Source: Streptomyces klenkii (GTDB lineage Bacteria; Actinomycetota; Actinomycetes; Streptomycetales; Streptomycetaceae). Taken from it: a stretch of 64,000 nucleotides of DNA. Positions 16,930 through 25,378 of this stretch are shown piece by piece. The notes under the pieces were generated by a model. That model saw nothing but the letters and a program-made list of their open reading frames with translations, had not been told where the DNA came from and did no database searches. The DNA lies in assembly GCF_003626645.1 (NCBI RefSeq), contig NZ_RBAM01000003.1:62001-126000 (forward strand), written 5' to 3'. Position numbers and translations under genes: made by a program. The stretch's first letter is position 1. Every line of letters begins with the position of its first letter.

Positions 16930-18203
16930 CAGCCCTTCTCCGGCGCGGCGCCCGCGCGTTGCTGGGCCGCCGCGCCCGCCTCCGGTGGGTGCACCTCCTG
17001 CTCGGCGGCGCGCTGCTGATGCCGTACTACCTGCTGGCGGGCACCCTGTTGTCGGTCTTCATCAGCAGCAAGAACGTCTTGTTTCCCGACACCCTGGGAC
17101 GGCAGCTCGCCGTGTTCGCGCTGGCGCTGGTGCCCGCCGCCGTGACGGCGCTGGTGCCACTGGTGCGGACCCTGGAGTCCGCGGCGGCCCGGGCCCTGTG
17201 CGGGCTGCCCGAGGAGGCGCTCGCGACGGGCCCGGCCGAGTCGTGGGCCGCACGCGGCCGGGCCGCCCTGTGGTACACGCTGCACCTGCTGGCCGGCGGC
17301 ATCATGAGCGGCATGTCGCTGGCCATGCCCCCGTTCGCGCTGGTGCTGATCGCCCTGCCGGTCACCGGCGCGCCCGGCGGCGCGGACGCCCCCTACGGGC
17401 TGGGCGGCCTGTTGCTGCCGGGGCAGTTGCTGATGCCGTTCGCCGGGCTGGCGTTGCTCGCCCTGCTCGCCGCGCTGTCCGCGGGCGCGGGGGCGCTGCT
17501 CGCGCGCTGCGCGCCCGCCCTGCTCGGGCCGACGGCCGCCGACCGGCTGGCCGCCGCCGAGCAGCACGCCATGCGGCTGGCCCTGCGCAACCGGCTGGCG
17601 CGCGAACTGCACGACTCGGTGGGGCACGCCCTCAGCGCGGTGACGCTCCAGGCGAGCGCCGCGCGCAAGGTGCTCGACGCCGACCCGGAGTTCGCCCGGC
17701 AGGCGCTCGCCGCGATCGAGGAGACCACGCGCGAGGCGGTCGGCGAACTGGACACCGTCCTGGGGCTGCTGCGCGAGGACGGCGCCGCCTCCGCCGCGCC
17801 CGCCCCGACCCTCGCCGGCCTGGACGGGCTGCTGGAGCGCGCCCGGGCGGCGGGCGGCACGGTCGTCCTCACCGCGCCGCCGGCCCTGGAGCGCGTACCG
17901 CCGGTCGTCTCCCGCGAGGCGTACCGGATCGTGCAGGAGGGGCTCACCAACGCCCTGCGGCACGCGGGCCGGGTGCCCGTCCTGCTGCGGATCACTGTGG
18001 ACGACGAGGCCGTGGAGGTCGCTGTGGAAAATCCGGTCACTCCCGGCAAGGGACACGCACACCGCCGCACCGGAGGCGGCCGCGGTCTGACGGGCATAGC
18101 CGAGCGCGCCCGGCTGCTGCGCGGCAGCAGCAGTGCGGGCGAGCGGGACGGCGTGTGGCGGCTCGCCGTCCGCCTGCCGCTGGGCGGGAGTGCGGGCCGG
18201 TGA
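16926..18203 (+). CDS. NarL-type sensor histidine kinase
   Basis: A 425-residue membrane histidine kinase. The N-terminal 200 residues hold about five or six membrane segments and no large extracellular domain. The dimerisation/phosphoacceptor segment [21 protein letters not shown] is the HisKA_3 type, with the conserved His followed by Asp. A HATPase domain follows with [12 protein letters not shown] (N box) and [15 protein letters not shown] (G box). GTG start and GTGA overlap with the upstream membrane gene; its own stop overlaps the response regulator. The membrane-embedded sensor suggests an envelope signal, which is inference. Confidence 0.9.
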   Translation: MTALLRRGARALLGRRARLRWVHLLLGGALLMPYYLLAGTLLSVFISSKNVLFPDTLGRQLAVFALALVPAAVTALVPLVRTLESAAARALCGLPEEALATGPAESWAARGRAALWYTLHLLAGGIMSGMSLAMPPFALVLIALPVTGAPGGADAPYGLGGLLLPGQLLMPFAGLALLALLAALSAGAGALLARCAPALLGPTAADRLAAAEQHAMRLALRNRLARELHDSVGHALSAVTLQASAARKVLDADPEFARQALAAIEETTREAVGELDTVLGLLREDGAASAAPAPTLAGLDGLLERARAAGGTVVLTAPPALERVPPVVSREAYRIVQEGLTNALRHAGRVPVLLRITVDDEAVEVAVENPVTPGKGHAHRRTGGGRGLTGIAERARLLRGSSSAGERDGVWRLAVRLPLGGSAGR

Positions 18204-18874
18204 CGGCGGCCGCGCCCCTGCGGATTGTGCTCGCCGACGACGAGCGCATGGTGCGGACGGCCCTGCGCGCCATCCTCGGCGCGGAGGAGGACCTGGAAGT
18301 CGTCGGCGAGGCCTCGACCGGCGCGGAGGCCGTCTCCGTCGTCCGCGAGCTGCGGCCGGACGTCGTGCTGATGGACGTACGGATGCCCGGCGTCGACGGG
18401 ATCCGCGCCACGGAGCAGTTGCTGGACGGCGGGATGGAGAAGCCGCCGCGGGTCATCGTCGTGACCACGTTCGAGAACGACAGTTACGTGTACGACGCGC
18501 TGCGCGCCGGGGCGAGCGGCTTCCTCCTCAAGCGGTCGGACGCGGACGAGCTCGTCCAGGCCGTCCGGCTGGTGGCCCGCAGCGACTCGCTTCTCTTCCC
18601 CGCCGCCGTGCGCGCCCTCGCCGCGGAGCACGCGGAGGCGCGCCGGGCGCGGGCGGCCGCGGGGCGGCTGCGCGCGCAGCTGTCGGAACGGGAGGCGGAG
18701 GTGCTGCGGCTGATGGCCCGGGGCCTGTCGAACGCGGAGATCGCCGCGGAGCTCTTCCTCGGCGCGGCGACGGTGAAGACGCACGTCGCGGGCGCCCTGT
18801 CCAAACTGGGCGTCCGCAACCGCACGCAGGCGGTCATAGCCGCCTACGAATGCGGCTTCGTCTCCCCCCGCTGA
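18200..18874 (+). CDS. NarL/LuxR-family response regulator
   Basis: A 224-residue response regulator. The receiver domain has acidic residues D13/D14, the phosphoacceptor D59 in [13 protein letters not shown], a conserved T in VVTTFEND and K in [12 protein letters not shown]. The C-terminal LuxR-type HTH is [20 protein letters not shown] followed by [17 protein letters not shown]. The GTG start overlaps the kinase stop (GTGA), giving a classical cognate pair. No clear targets are known; a divergent operator-like region lies at 15758 upstream of this operon. A terminator follows at 18899. Confidence 0.92.
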   Translation: MTAAAPLRIVLADDERMVRTALRAILGAEEDLEVVGEASTGAEAVSVVRELRPDVVLMDVRMPGVDGIRATEQLLDGGMEKPPRVIVVTTFENDSYVYDALRAGASGFLLKRSDADELVQAVRLVARSDSLLFPAAVRALAAEHAEARRARAAAGRLRAQLSEREAEVLRLMARGLSNAEIAAELFLGAATVKTHVAGALSKLGVRNRTQAVIAAYECGFVSPR

Positions 18875-18898
18875 AAGCCGCACCCGACGGCACGGGCA

Positions 18899-18921
18899 GG
18901 GGCCCGGCACCACCGGGCCCC
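18899..18921. terminator. Bidirectional terminator hairpin
   Basis: GGGGCCCGG (18899-18907) and CCGGGCCCC (18913-18921) form a perfect 9-bp stem around CACCA. It separates the response regulator from the convergent beta-lactamase-family gene. Confidence 0.75.
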
Positions 18922-18932
18922 CCGAACCCGCG

Positions 18933-20102
18933 TCAGCGGGTTGCGGCCTCGTGGAGGGTCTTCGCCAGGCGGGTCACCTGGGCGTCGTTCTCCTCGCGGA
19001 AGGCGAACCGGCGGCGGTTGAAGCCGAAGGCCAGGCCCGTGGACGGGTCCGCGAAGGCCTGGGAGCCGGCGGCGCCGCCGTGGCCGAAGGCGCGGGCGCC
19101 GAGGAACGGGAACTTGCCCGCGGACATGTTCCCGAAGCCGAGCCCGAACGCCCCGAACGCACCCGCGACGAGATCGTGCCCCGAGGAGTGGATCTGCGCG
19201 AACTCGGCGGCCGTGGCGGGCGTCAGCAGCGCCTCCTTGCCGTCGAGGCCGCTGATCGCGGCCGCGTACATCCCGGCGAGCCCGCGCGCGGACGCCGTGC
19301 CGCCGACGGACGCGGGGCCGCCCGCACGGATGACGCGGTGGTTCGGCAGCTCCTCCAGGACGGTGGGCACGGCGTGGTGGAGGTTGAAGGCGACGCCGGT
19401 CAGGCTGTGCGGCCCGGGGGCGTTCTCCGTCAGGGCGCGCTTCTGGGCGGGCGTCGGGTCCATGGGCTGGGTGGTGAGGAAGCGGTGCTCGTGCTCCTCG
19501 GGCAGGACCATGTAGAAGTCGAGGCCGTACGGGGCGCGGATGCGCTCCTCGTAGAGCTCCTGCACGCTCCGCCCGGTGGCGCGCCGTACGACCTCGCCGG
19601 TCAGGGCGCCTATGACGTAGGCGTGGTAGCCGAAGGCGGTGCCGGGGCGCCAGTAGGGACGCTGGGCGGCCAGCTTCCGGGCGATGGCGCGGTCGTCGGC
19701 GAGCTCTTCCAAGGTGAAGCCGTCCTCGGCGCCGATGACGCCGGCCCGATGGGCGAGGAGGTCGCGCAGGGTGACGTGTTCCTTGCCGGCGGCGGCGAAC
19801 TCGGGCCAGTAGTGGCGCACCTCGCGGTCGAGGTCCAGGACGCCTTCCTGGACGAGCAGGGCGACGACGAGGTGGGCCGCGCCCTTGGTGGAGGAGAACA
19901 CGCCGGTGAGCGAGTCGCCTTCGATGCCGGGCCCGCCCCACAGGTCGACGACCTGCTCGCCGTGGACGTAGGCGGCGAGCTGGGCGGAGTGCCCGGCGCG
20001 CTCCTCGGCGAGGGTGGCCTCGAACGCCTCGCGCACGCCCTCGTACCCCTTGGCGACGGTTCCCTGGACGGCGCTTGCGTGCACGGCTGTCGGGGTCGGC
20101 AT
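18933..20102 (-). CDS. Serine hydrolase of the beta-lactamase/class C esterase family
   Basis: A 389-residue protein with the serine beta-lactamase fold. The catalytic SxxK is SSTK in GVFSSTKGAAHLVVALL; the second motif Tyr is in FGYHAYVIGALTGEVV; the third motif is HGG in AFGHGGAAGSQAF. No signal peptide is seen, so it is probably cytoplasmic and an esterase or peptidase-like enzyme (EstB/LACTB type) rather than a secreted beta-lactamase. The ATG has AAGGAG just upstream. The 5' leader contains a perfect 14-bp tandem duplication (20114-20141). Confidence 0.87.
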   Translation of the reverse strand: MPTPTAVHASAVQGTVAKGYEGVREAFEATLAEERAGHSAQLAAYVHGEQVVDLWGGPGIEGDSLTGVFSSTKGAAHLVVALLVQEGVLDLDREVRHYWPEFAAAGKEHVTLRDLLAHRAGVIGAEDGFTLEELADDRAIARKLAAQRPYWRPGTAFGYHAYVIGALTGEVVRRATGRSVQELYEERIRAPYGLDFYMVLPEEHEHRFLTTQPMDPTPAQKRALTENAPGPHSLTGVAFNLHHAVPTVLEELPNHRVIRAGGPASVGGTASARGLAGMYAAAISGLDGKEALLTPATAAEFAQIHSSGHDLVAGAFGAFGLGFGNMSAGKFPFLGARAFGHGGAAGSQAFADPSTGLAFGFNRRRFAFREENDAQVTRLAKTLHEAATR

Positions 20103-20113
20103 GGGTGCTCCTT

Positions 20114-20141
20114 GTGGTTCAGTGATGGTGGTTCAGTGATG
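20114..20141 (-). repeat. Perfect 14-bp tandem duplication in the 5' leader
   Basis: GTGGTTCAGTGATG occurs twice without gap (20114-20127 and 20128-20141; CATCACTGAACCAC on the coding strand of the hydrolase gene). It starts only a few bases upstream of that gene's AAGGAG ribosome-binding site. Confidence 0.9.
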
Positions 20142-20238
20142 CGAGTGCAGCTTCCGGTGGAGGAAGTCGAACGGGTTCGCGGATATTTCGTGACCATCGT
20201 CATCTCGCCCCCGGAATAATCGGATTGGAAAGTTCCTC

Positions 20239-20285
20239 TTCCCGTTCCGCTCTTCTCTCCGCTTCCGTTCCGCTTCCCGTTCCGC
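20239..20285 (+). repeat. TTCCCGTTCCGC repeats before the epimerase-family gene
   Basis: TTCCCGTTCCGC at 20239-20250 and 20274-20285 and TTCCGTTCCGC at 20263-20273 form a pyrimidine-rich repeat tract. It ends just before the CAGGAGG ribosome-binding site (20290-20296). Confidence 0.7.
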
Positions 20286-20304
20286 CCTTCAGGAGGCCCC
20301 GCCC

Positions 20305-21141
20305 ATGACCCCGTCCCGCACCGTCCTCCTCACCGGCGCGGCCGGCCGCATCGGCACCCACCTGCGCACCCTGCTCCCCGCCCACGGCCACCGGCTGCGC
20401 CTCCTGGACGTCCGGCCGGTGCCGGGCGAACCGGAGGCGATCACCGCGGACCTCGCCGACCCGGGCGCCGGAGGCGACGCGCTGCGCAAGGCCCTCGACG
20501 GCGCGGACGCGGTCGTCCACCTGGCGGGCATCCCCCTGGAGGCGCCGTTCGCGGACATCCTGCGCGCCAACATCGAGGGCACGTACCGGCTTTACGAGGC
20601 CGTCCGGGAGGCGGGCGTACGGCGCGTGGTGCTCGCCTCCAGCAACCACGCCGTCGGCTTCACGCCCCTGCCGCCCGCCGAGGACGGCCGTCCGCTGCCC
20701 GTGGAGACACCGCACCGCCCCGACACCCTCTACGGCCTCTCCAAGTGCTTCGGCGAGGACCTCGCCTCCCTCTACCGGGACCGGCACGGCATCGAGACCG
20801 TCTCGCTGCGCATCGGCGCGTGCTTCCCGGAGCCGACGTCCGTGCGCATGCTGTCGGTCTGGCTGAGCCCCGGCGACTGCGCGCGGCTCGTGCACGCCGC
20901 GCTCACGGCCGAGGGCGTCGGCCACACCGTCGCCTACGGCAGCTCCGCCAACACCCGGGCGTGGTGGGACCTGTCCTCGGCCCGCGCGCTCGGCTACGAG
21001 CCCCGGGACGACTCGGAGGCGTACGCGGCCGCCCTGCTCGCCGGAGAGCGGCGCTCTCCGCGGGAGGACCACGAGCTCGGCCGCACCTTCGTCGGCGGCG
21101 AGTTCTGCGGCGCCGAGCCGCCGCGCTGGCACCCCGACTGA
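20305..21141 (+). CDS. NAD-dependent epimerase/dehydratase, probable uronate dehydrogenase
   Basis: A 278-residue extended short-chain dehydrogenase. The nucleotide-binding motif is TGAAGRIGTHLR at the N-terminus; the catalytic Tyr and Lys are in TLYGLSKCFGEDLASLY; a Ser-Asn motif VLASSNHAVGF precedes it. The combination SNHAVGF, YGLSKCFGEDLASLYRD and IETVSLRIGACFPEP resembles bacterial uronate dehydrogenase, which oxidises glucuronate or galacturonate to the aldarolactone with NAD+. That assignment is from family memory. CAGGAGG is the ribosome-binding site. No uronate catabolism genes adjoin it. Confidence 0.75.
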   Translation: MTPSRTVLLTGAAGRIGTHLRTLLPAHGHRLRLLDVRPVPGEPEAITADLADPGAGGDALRKALDGADAVVHLAGIPLEAPFADILRANIEGTYRLYEAVREAGVRRVVLASSNHAVGFTPLPPAEDGRPLPVETPHRPDTLYGLSKCFGEDLASLYRDRHGIETVSLRIGACFPEPTSVRMLSVWLSPGDCARLVHAALTAEGVGHTVAYGSSANTRAWWDLSSARALGYEPRDDSEAYAAALLAGERRSPREDHELGRTFVGGEFCGAEPPRWHPD

Positions 21142-21249
21142 CCTGCGACGACAGCTAAGGAACGGCCGACTCCGTAAAGGAAGCGCATCGACCCCGCATC
21201 AGGTGTTCGGTAATGGAACCGCAAAGAGCGGCCACTCGTTACCCGGGGC

Positions 21250-22473
21250 ATGACCGCTATGACACCCGGCTCGAACATCCCTCTCTCCGTCGCCCGCGTG
21301 ACGGTGGACGTCGCCGCCCCGGTGCGGCTCGACGTATCGGGCCTGCTGCTCACCGCCGACGGCAAGGTGCGCTCCGACGACGACTTCGTCTTCTACAACC
21401 AGCCCTCCGGGCCGGGCGTGGCCCACCGCGCCGCGTCCGGCGGCGCGCCCGACGCCATCACGGTGGACACCGCCGGTGTCCCCGCCGACATCGACAAGAT
21501 CGTGGTGACCGCGAGCCCGGACGCCCAGGGCCAGACGTTCGCGGGCATCGAGCCCACCGCCACCGTGCGCAACGCGGACGACGGCTCCGTCCTGGCCACA
21601 TTCACGCCGCCCCGGCTGGGCTCCGAGACCGCGCTCGTCGTCGTGGAGGTCTACCGGCGGGCCGGCGCCTGGAAGGTGCGTGCAGTCGGCCAGGGGTACG
21701 CGAACGGCCTGGCGGGGATCGCCACCGACTTCGGCGTGAGCGTGGAGGAGCCCGCGGCGCCCGCCCCGGCTCCCGCAGCCGCGCCCGCCGCCCCGGCCCC
21801 CGTGCAGCCGCCCGTCGCCGCCCCGCCGATGCCCGCGGCCGCACCGCCCGTGCCCGCCGCGCCCCCGGCGCCGCCCGCCCCGGCCCCCGGCACCGGGAAG
21901 ATCAACCTGGACAAGGGCCGGGTCAGCCTCCAGAAGAACCAGACGGTGTCGCTGGTCAAGGGCGGCCGGCCGCTGACGGAGTCGGTGAAGATGGGCCTGG
22001 GCTGGGAGCCCGCCTGGGGCGGCCGGGCCATCGACCTGGACGCCTCCGTCATCGCCTACGGCCCCGACCGCAACATGATCGACGCCTGCTACTTCGGCAA
22101 GCTCCAGATCCTCAACGGCGCCGTCCAGCACTCCGGCGACAACCTCACCGGCGAGGGCTCCGGCGACGACGAGACGATCACGGTCCACATGGGCGGGCTG
22201 CCGCCGGAGGTGACCGGCCTGGTCTTCACCGTCAGCTCCTTCAACGGCCAGAAGTTCAGCGAGGTCGCCAAGGCCTACTGCCGCCTCCTCGACGCCCGCA
22301 CCGGCGAGGAGCTGGTGCGCTTCGACCTCACCGGAGCCGAGCCCAAGACGGGCGTGCTCATGGCGAAGTTCGTCCGGCAGTACTCGGGCGAGTGGGAGAT
22401 GACCGCCCTCGGCGAGTTCGTGAAGTCCCGCACCGTCCGCGACCTCGTCAAGCCGGCGGCGCAGGCGCTGTGA
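21250..22473 (+). CDS. Tandem TerD-domain protein (tellurium-resistance family)
   Basis: A 407-residue cytoplasmic protein with two TerD-like domains, about residues 1-175 and 215-400, joined by a 40-residue Ala/Pro linker. The first domain shows SDDDFVFYNQPSGPG and a region like TerD's Ca2+-binding acidic loops. The second shows INLDKGRVSLQKNQTVSL, MGLGWEPAWGG, IDLDASVIAY, SGDNLTGEGSGDDETI and FVRQYSGEWEMTALGEF, the classic TerD core. TerD proteins are tied to tellurite and stress tolerance, with the biochemical role still open. The second domain is closer to canonical TerD. Its last 26 bp overlap the convergent LLM gene. Two ATGs (21250, 21259) could start it. Confidence 0.88.
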   Translation: MTAMTPGSNIPLSVARVTVDVAAPVRLDVSGLLLTADGKVRSDDDFVFYNQPSGPGVAHRAASGGAPDAITVDTAGVPADIDKIVVTASPDAQGQTFAGIEPTATVRNADDGSVLATFTPPRLGSETALVVVEVYRRAGAWKVRAVGQGYANGLAGIATDFGVSVEEPAAPAPAPAAAPAAPAPVQPPVAAPPMPAAAPPVPAAPPAPPAPAPGTGKINLDKGRVSLQKNQTVSLVKGGRPLTESVKMGLGWEPAWGGRAIDLDASVIAYGPDRNMIDACYFGKLQILNGAVQHSGDNLTGEGSGDDETITVHMGGLPPEVTGLVFTVSSFNGQKFSEVAKAYCRLLDARTGEELVRFDLTGAEPKTGVLMAKFVRQYSGEWEMTALGEFVKSRTVRDLVKPAAQAL

Positions 22474-23482
22474 GCACCGGGGTTCCCGCCGCCGGCAGGC
22501 CCGCGATCCGGGCCAGCCGGCGGTAGGAGTCCAGCAGGGCCTCGCGGTCGTACGAGGAGGTGGTGACCAGCACCTCGTCGGCACCGCTGCGCTCCACCAG
22601 CGCGCCGAGCGCGGCGGCCACCTCGTCCTCCGTGCCGTGGAGGTGCCCGCGCAGGCCCTCCTCGTACAGGCGGCGCTCGCGCTCGGTCATCGCCCGCGCC
22701 TCGGTCTCCGCCGCGGGCTCCAGGGGCGGGAAGACGCCGTGCGTACGGGAATGGGCCAGCGCCCACGCCTCGGGGACGAGCAGCCGGCGGGCCTCCTCGC
22801 GGGTGCCGGCGACGGCCACGTTGCCCGCCACCACGACGTACGGGCGCTGCCACCACGACGACGGCCGGAACGCCCGCCGGTAGCGTCCGACGGCGGCGAG
22901 CATCCGCTCCTCGCCGCTCAGGCCGCCGATCACCAGGGCCGCGCCCGCGGCGGCCGCCACGTCCGCGCCCGCCTCGTTGGCCAGGACGAACGCGGGGATC
23001 CGCAGGCCCTCGGCCGGCCGGGCGTGCACCTCGGAGTGCGTCCGCGGGCCGTCCGTGAACCAGCCCTCCAGCTCGGCGAGCTGCCCGCCGAAGTCCCCCA
23101 TGGCCTCCTTCTCCGTGCCCAGGGCCCGGCGGATGCCGTCCGTGAAGCCGACGGAGCGGCCCAGGCCCATGTCGATGCGGCCCGGGAAGAGGGACTCCAG
23201 CACCCCGAACTGCTCGGCCACCACCAGGGTGCGGTGGTTGGGCAGCATCACGCCGCCCGTGCCCACCCTGATCCGCGAGGTCGCGGCGGCGACCGCCGCG
23301 GCGAGCACGGTCGGGGCCGAGCCCGCCACGCCGGGCACGCCGTGGTGCTCCGAGACCCAGAAGCGGTGGTAGCCGAGCGCCTCGGCCCGCTGCGCGAACC
23401 GCACGGTGTCGCGCAGTGCCTCGGCCTGGGGGCGGCCCAGGCGGGTGCGGGAGCGGTCGAGTACGGAGAGCCGGATCGTCAC
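22448..23482 (-). CDS. LLM class flavin-dependent oxidoreductase (luciferase-like)
   Basis: A 344-residue TIM-barrel flavoenzyme of the bacterial luciferase-like group, MsnO8 type. Visible signatures are FAQRAEALGYHRFWVSEHHG, RIRVGTGGVMLPNHRTLVVA, EQFGVLESLFPGRIDMGLGR and a late GTEDEVAAALGALVERSGADE. Such enzymes use FMN or F420; the cofactor and substrate are not predictable here. AAGGAGAGG precedes the ATG. The 3' end overlaps the convergent TerD gene by 26 bp, so each mRNA carries antisense to the other's end. Confidence 0.9.
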   Translation of the reverse strand: MTIRLSVLDRSRTRLGRPQAEALRDTVRFAQRAEALGYHRFWVSEHHGVPGVAGSAPTVLAAAVAAATSRIRVGTGGVMLPNHRTLVVAEQFGVLESLFPGRIDMGLGRSVGFTDGIRRALGTEKEAMGDFGGQLAELEGWFTDGPRTHSEVHARPAEGLRIPAFVLANEAGADVAAAAGAALVIGGLSGEERMLAAVGRYRRAFRPSSWWQRPYVVVAGNVAVAGTREEARRLLVPEAWALAHSRTHGVFPPLEPAAETEARAMTERERRLYEEGLRGHLHGTEDEVAAALGALVERSGADEVLVTTSSYDREALLDSYRRLARIAGLPAAGTPVLTAPAPPA

Positions 23483-23522
23483 CTCTCCTTCAACAAGGGC
23501 GACCGGCCATGATTCCCGGACG

Positions 23523-24986
23523 CTACTGGCGGCGCCAGGGGCCGGTGATCGCCAGCATGATGCCGGGCTCCTGGATGTTGGCGAAGAGCGTCCTGCCGTC
23601 CGGCGAGAAGGTGACGCCGGTGAACTCGCTGTACGAGGGCTTCTCCGCGCTGCCGCCCGCCGCGCCGGCGGCTGATGTCAACGCGAGGTCGTTGCGGGCG
23701 ATGGGGTACGTGCGGCCGTCGTCCAGGGCGCCGAAGAGGTGCTGCACGCCCTCGCCGTCCTCGGCGATGACCAGGCCGCCGTGCGGGGAGACCGTGATGT
23801 TGTCCGGGCCGTCGAAGGCGCCGTCCCGCTCCGGGTCCTTGTTGACGCCGAAGCGGACCTTCAGCGTGAGGGTCCGGCGCCGGGGGTCGTAGAACCACAC
23901 CTGGCCGTCGTGCTGCACGGGGCTCTCCTCGCGGGCGAACGACGACACGACGTACGCGCCGCCGTCCGCCCACCACATGCCCTCCAGCTTGCGGGCCCGG
24001 GTGACCTCGCCGCCCTTGAACTGCTTGCGGACGGAGACGGACGCGGCGTCGCGGTCGGGCACGTCCACCCAGTCGACGCCGTACACCGTGCCGGGGCGGG
24101 TGGCGCGGGAGAGGTCGTCGACGAACCGGCCGCCGGAGTCGAAGCACTTGAAGGCCTGGAGCCGGCCCGCGCCGGCGGCGAGGGTGCGCAGCCGGCCGCG
24201 GCCGTGCCGGAAGCCGGCCGGCGGGGTCCAGCGGTAGAGCAGGCCGTTGGGGCCAGCGGCGTCCTCGGTGAGGTAGAGGTGGCCGCGGGCCGGGTCGACG
24301 ACGACGGCCTCGTGGGCGTACCGGCCGAGGGCCTTGACGGGCTCGGGGGCGCGGCCCGCACGGCGGTCGTGCGGGTCGACCTCGAAGACGTAGCCGTGCG
24401 TCTTCGTCATGCCGTTCTGCCCGGCCTTGTCCTCGGTCTCCTCGCAGGTCAGCCAGGTGCCCCAGGGGGTGGCGCCGCCGGCGCAGTTGGTGGACGTGCC
24501 GGCGATGCCGACCCACTCCGTGACGTGCGCGCCGTCGTGCGAGACCTCGACGACGGTGCAGCCGCCGGACGCGGCGGGGTCGTAGACGAGGCCCTGCGCG
24601 AGCGGCACGGGGTACTTCCAGCCGGCCCGGGGGCCCTTGAGCTCGTGGTTGTTGACGAGCAGGGTCGTGCCGCGGGGGCCCTCGAAGGCGGCGGTGCCGT
24701 CGTGGTGGGAGGGGGTGGGCTCGCCCGACTCCAGCTTGGTGACACCGGCCCGGGTGATGACGCGGTACGAGAAGCCGGCCGGCAGGGCGAGGAGGCCCTT
24801 GGGGTCCCGTACGAGGGGGCCGTAGCCCGGCGGGCGGGCCGGGCGGGGGCGGGCGCCGCGCTGCTCCGGCACGGTGCCGGCGAGCGCGCCGGGGGCGGTG
24901 GCGAGGACGCCCACGCTGCCGGTGAGCGCCACCCCGGCGCCGGCGACGGCGGATCGCTTCGCGAAGTCTCTTCGGCTGAGGGTCAT
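23523..24986 (-). CDS. Tat-exported PhoX-like phosphatase (DUF839 family)
   Basis: A 487-residue protein with a twin-arginine signal (LSRRDFAKRSAVAGAG, then a hydrophobic stretch ending near ALAG). The mature part has PhoX/DUF839 landmarks: LVNNHELKGPRAGWKYPVP, GTWLTCEETED (the Cys-Glu-Glu site that binds iron/calcium in PhoX), GRYAHEAVVVDPARGHLYLTEDA and FDGPDNITVSPHGGLVIAEDG, and a terminal TGVTFSPDGRTLFANIQEPG. PhoX enzymes are extracellular alkaline phosphatases that need Ca and Fe. Enzyme activity of this short branch is not certain. The ATG at 24986 has GGGAG five bases upstream, better than GTG 24992. No PHO box is obvious. Confidence 0.85.
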   Translation of the reverse strand: MTLSRRDFAKRSAVAGAGVALTGSVGVLATAPGALAGTVPEQRGARPRPARPPGYGPLVRDPKGLLALPAGFSYRVITRAGVTKLESGEPTPSHHDGTAAFEGPRGTTLLVNNHELKGPRAGWKYPVPLAQGLVYDPAASGGCTVVEVSHDGAHVTEWVGIAGTSTNCAGGATPWGTWLTCEETEDKAGQNGMTKTHGYVFEVDPHDRRAGRAPEPVKALGRYAHEAVVVDPARGHLYLTEDAAGPNGLLYRWTPPAGFRHGRGRLRTLAAGAGRLQAFKCFDSGGRFVDDLSRATRPGTVYGVDWVDVPDRDAASVSVRKQFKGGEVTRARKLEGMWWADGGAYVVSSFAREESPVQHDGQVWFYDPRRRTLTLKVRFGVNKDPERDGAFDGPDNITVSPHGGLVIAEDGEGVQHLFGALDDGRTYPIARNDLALTSAAGAAGGSAEKPSYSEFTGVTFSPDGRTLFANIQEPGIMLAITGPWRRQ

Positions 24987-25217
24987 CTGCACTCCCGGGT
25001 CCGCTGGCTCACGCGCCTACGGTCCCGTTCCCCACGGAATACGGTATGAACACCGCACAAAGCGCGAGGGAAGGGCGCGGGGCGCGCGATCCGCGCGGGG
25101 CTCGCCCGCCGTGTCACCGCCGCGGACCGGCAGTGCCGAACCCGGCCCCGGCCGGCCCGGCGCCACCCCGGCCCCCCGCAGGGGTAAACGGTGAAAGGGC
25201 GGGACCGGGGCAGTTCC
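24987..25217. other. Non-coding stretch upstream of the PhoX-like gene
   Basis: No gene is supported. Its left part must hold the promoter of the minus-strand PhoX-like gene. A degenerate partial copy of the dispersed repeat (CCGGCAGTGCCGAACCCGG at 25127-25145) is visible, but it lacks the conserved left block. Confidence 0.5.
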
Positions 25218-25332
25218 CTCCGCCGCGGCGGCGAGCAACCACCGCGGACGCATCCGGCGGTGCCGGACCCGGCTCAGGCCGGCCGGGCACCGCCGGAATC
25301 CACCGCCGTGGCCGATCGCCGTCGCGGCGGAG
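25218..25332. repeat. 115-bp near-palindrome made of two inverted dispersed-repeat halves
   Basis: The left arm 25218-25264 and right arm 25286-25332 are inverted repeats matching at about 38 of 47 positions. The innermost 11 bp (CCGGCGGTGCC / GGCACCGCCGG) and the outer CTCCGCCGCG blocks are perfect. The loop is 21 bases. The left half extended to 25277 matches 54745-54802 at 47 of 58 positions. The element lies downstream of the acidic protein gene and upstream of the PhoX-like gene, both on the minus strand. It would form a very stable RNA hairpin and may act as a terminator. Confidence 0.8.
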
Positions 25333-25378
25333 AAATCCCCGGCGCCCCGGACCGAGAAGGGCCGGGCCACCGGGAAGG

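Noticed and set aside
25100..25165. Further copy of the dispersed repeat
   Set aside because: Only the inner block and CCCGG tail are recognisable (CCGGCAGTGCCGAACCCGG). The outer block is missing, so it may be decayed or chance.
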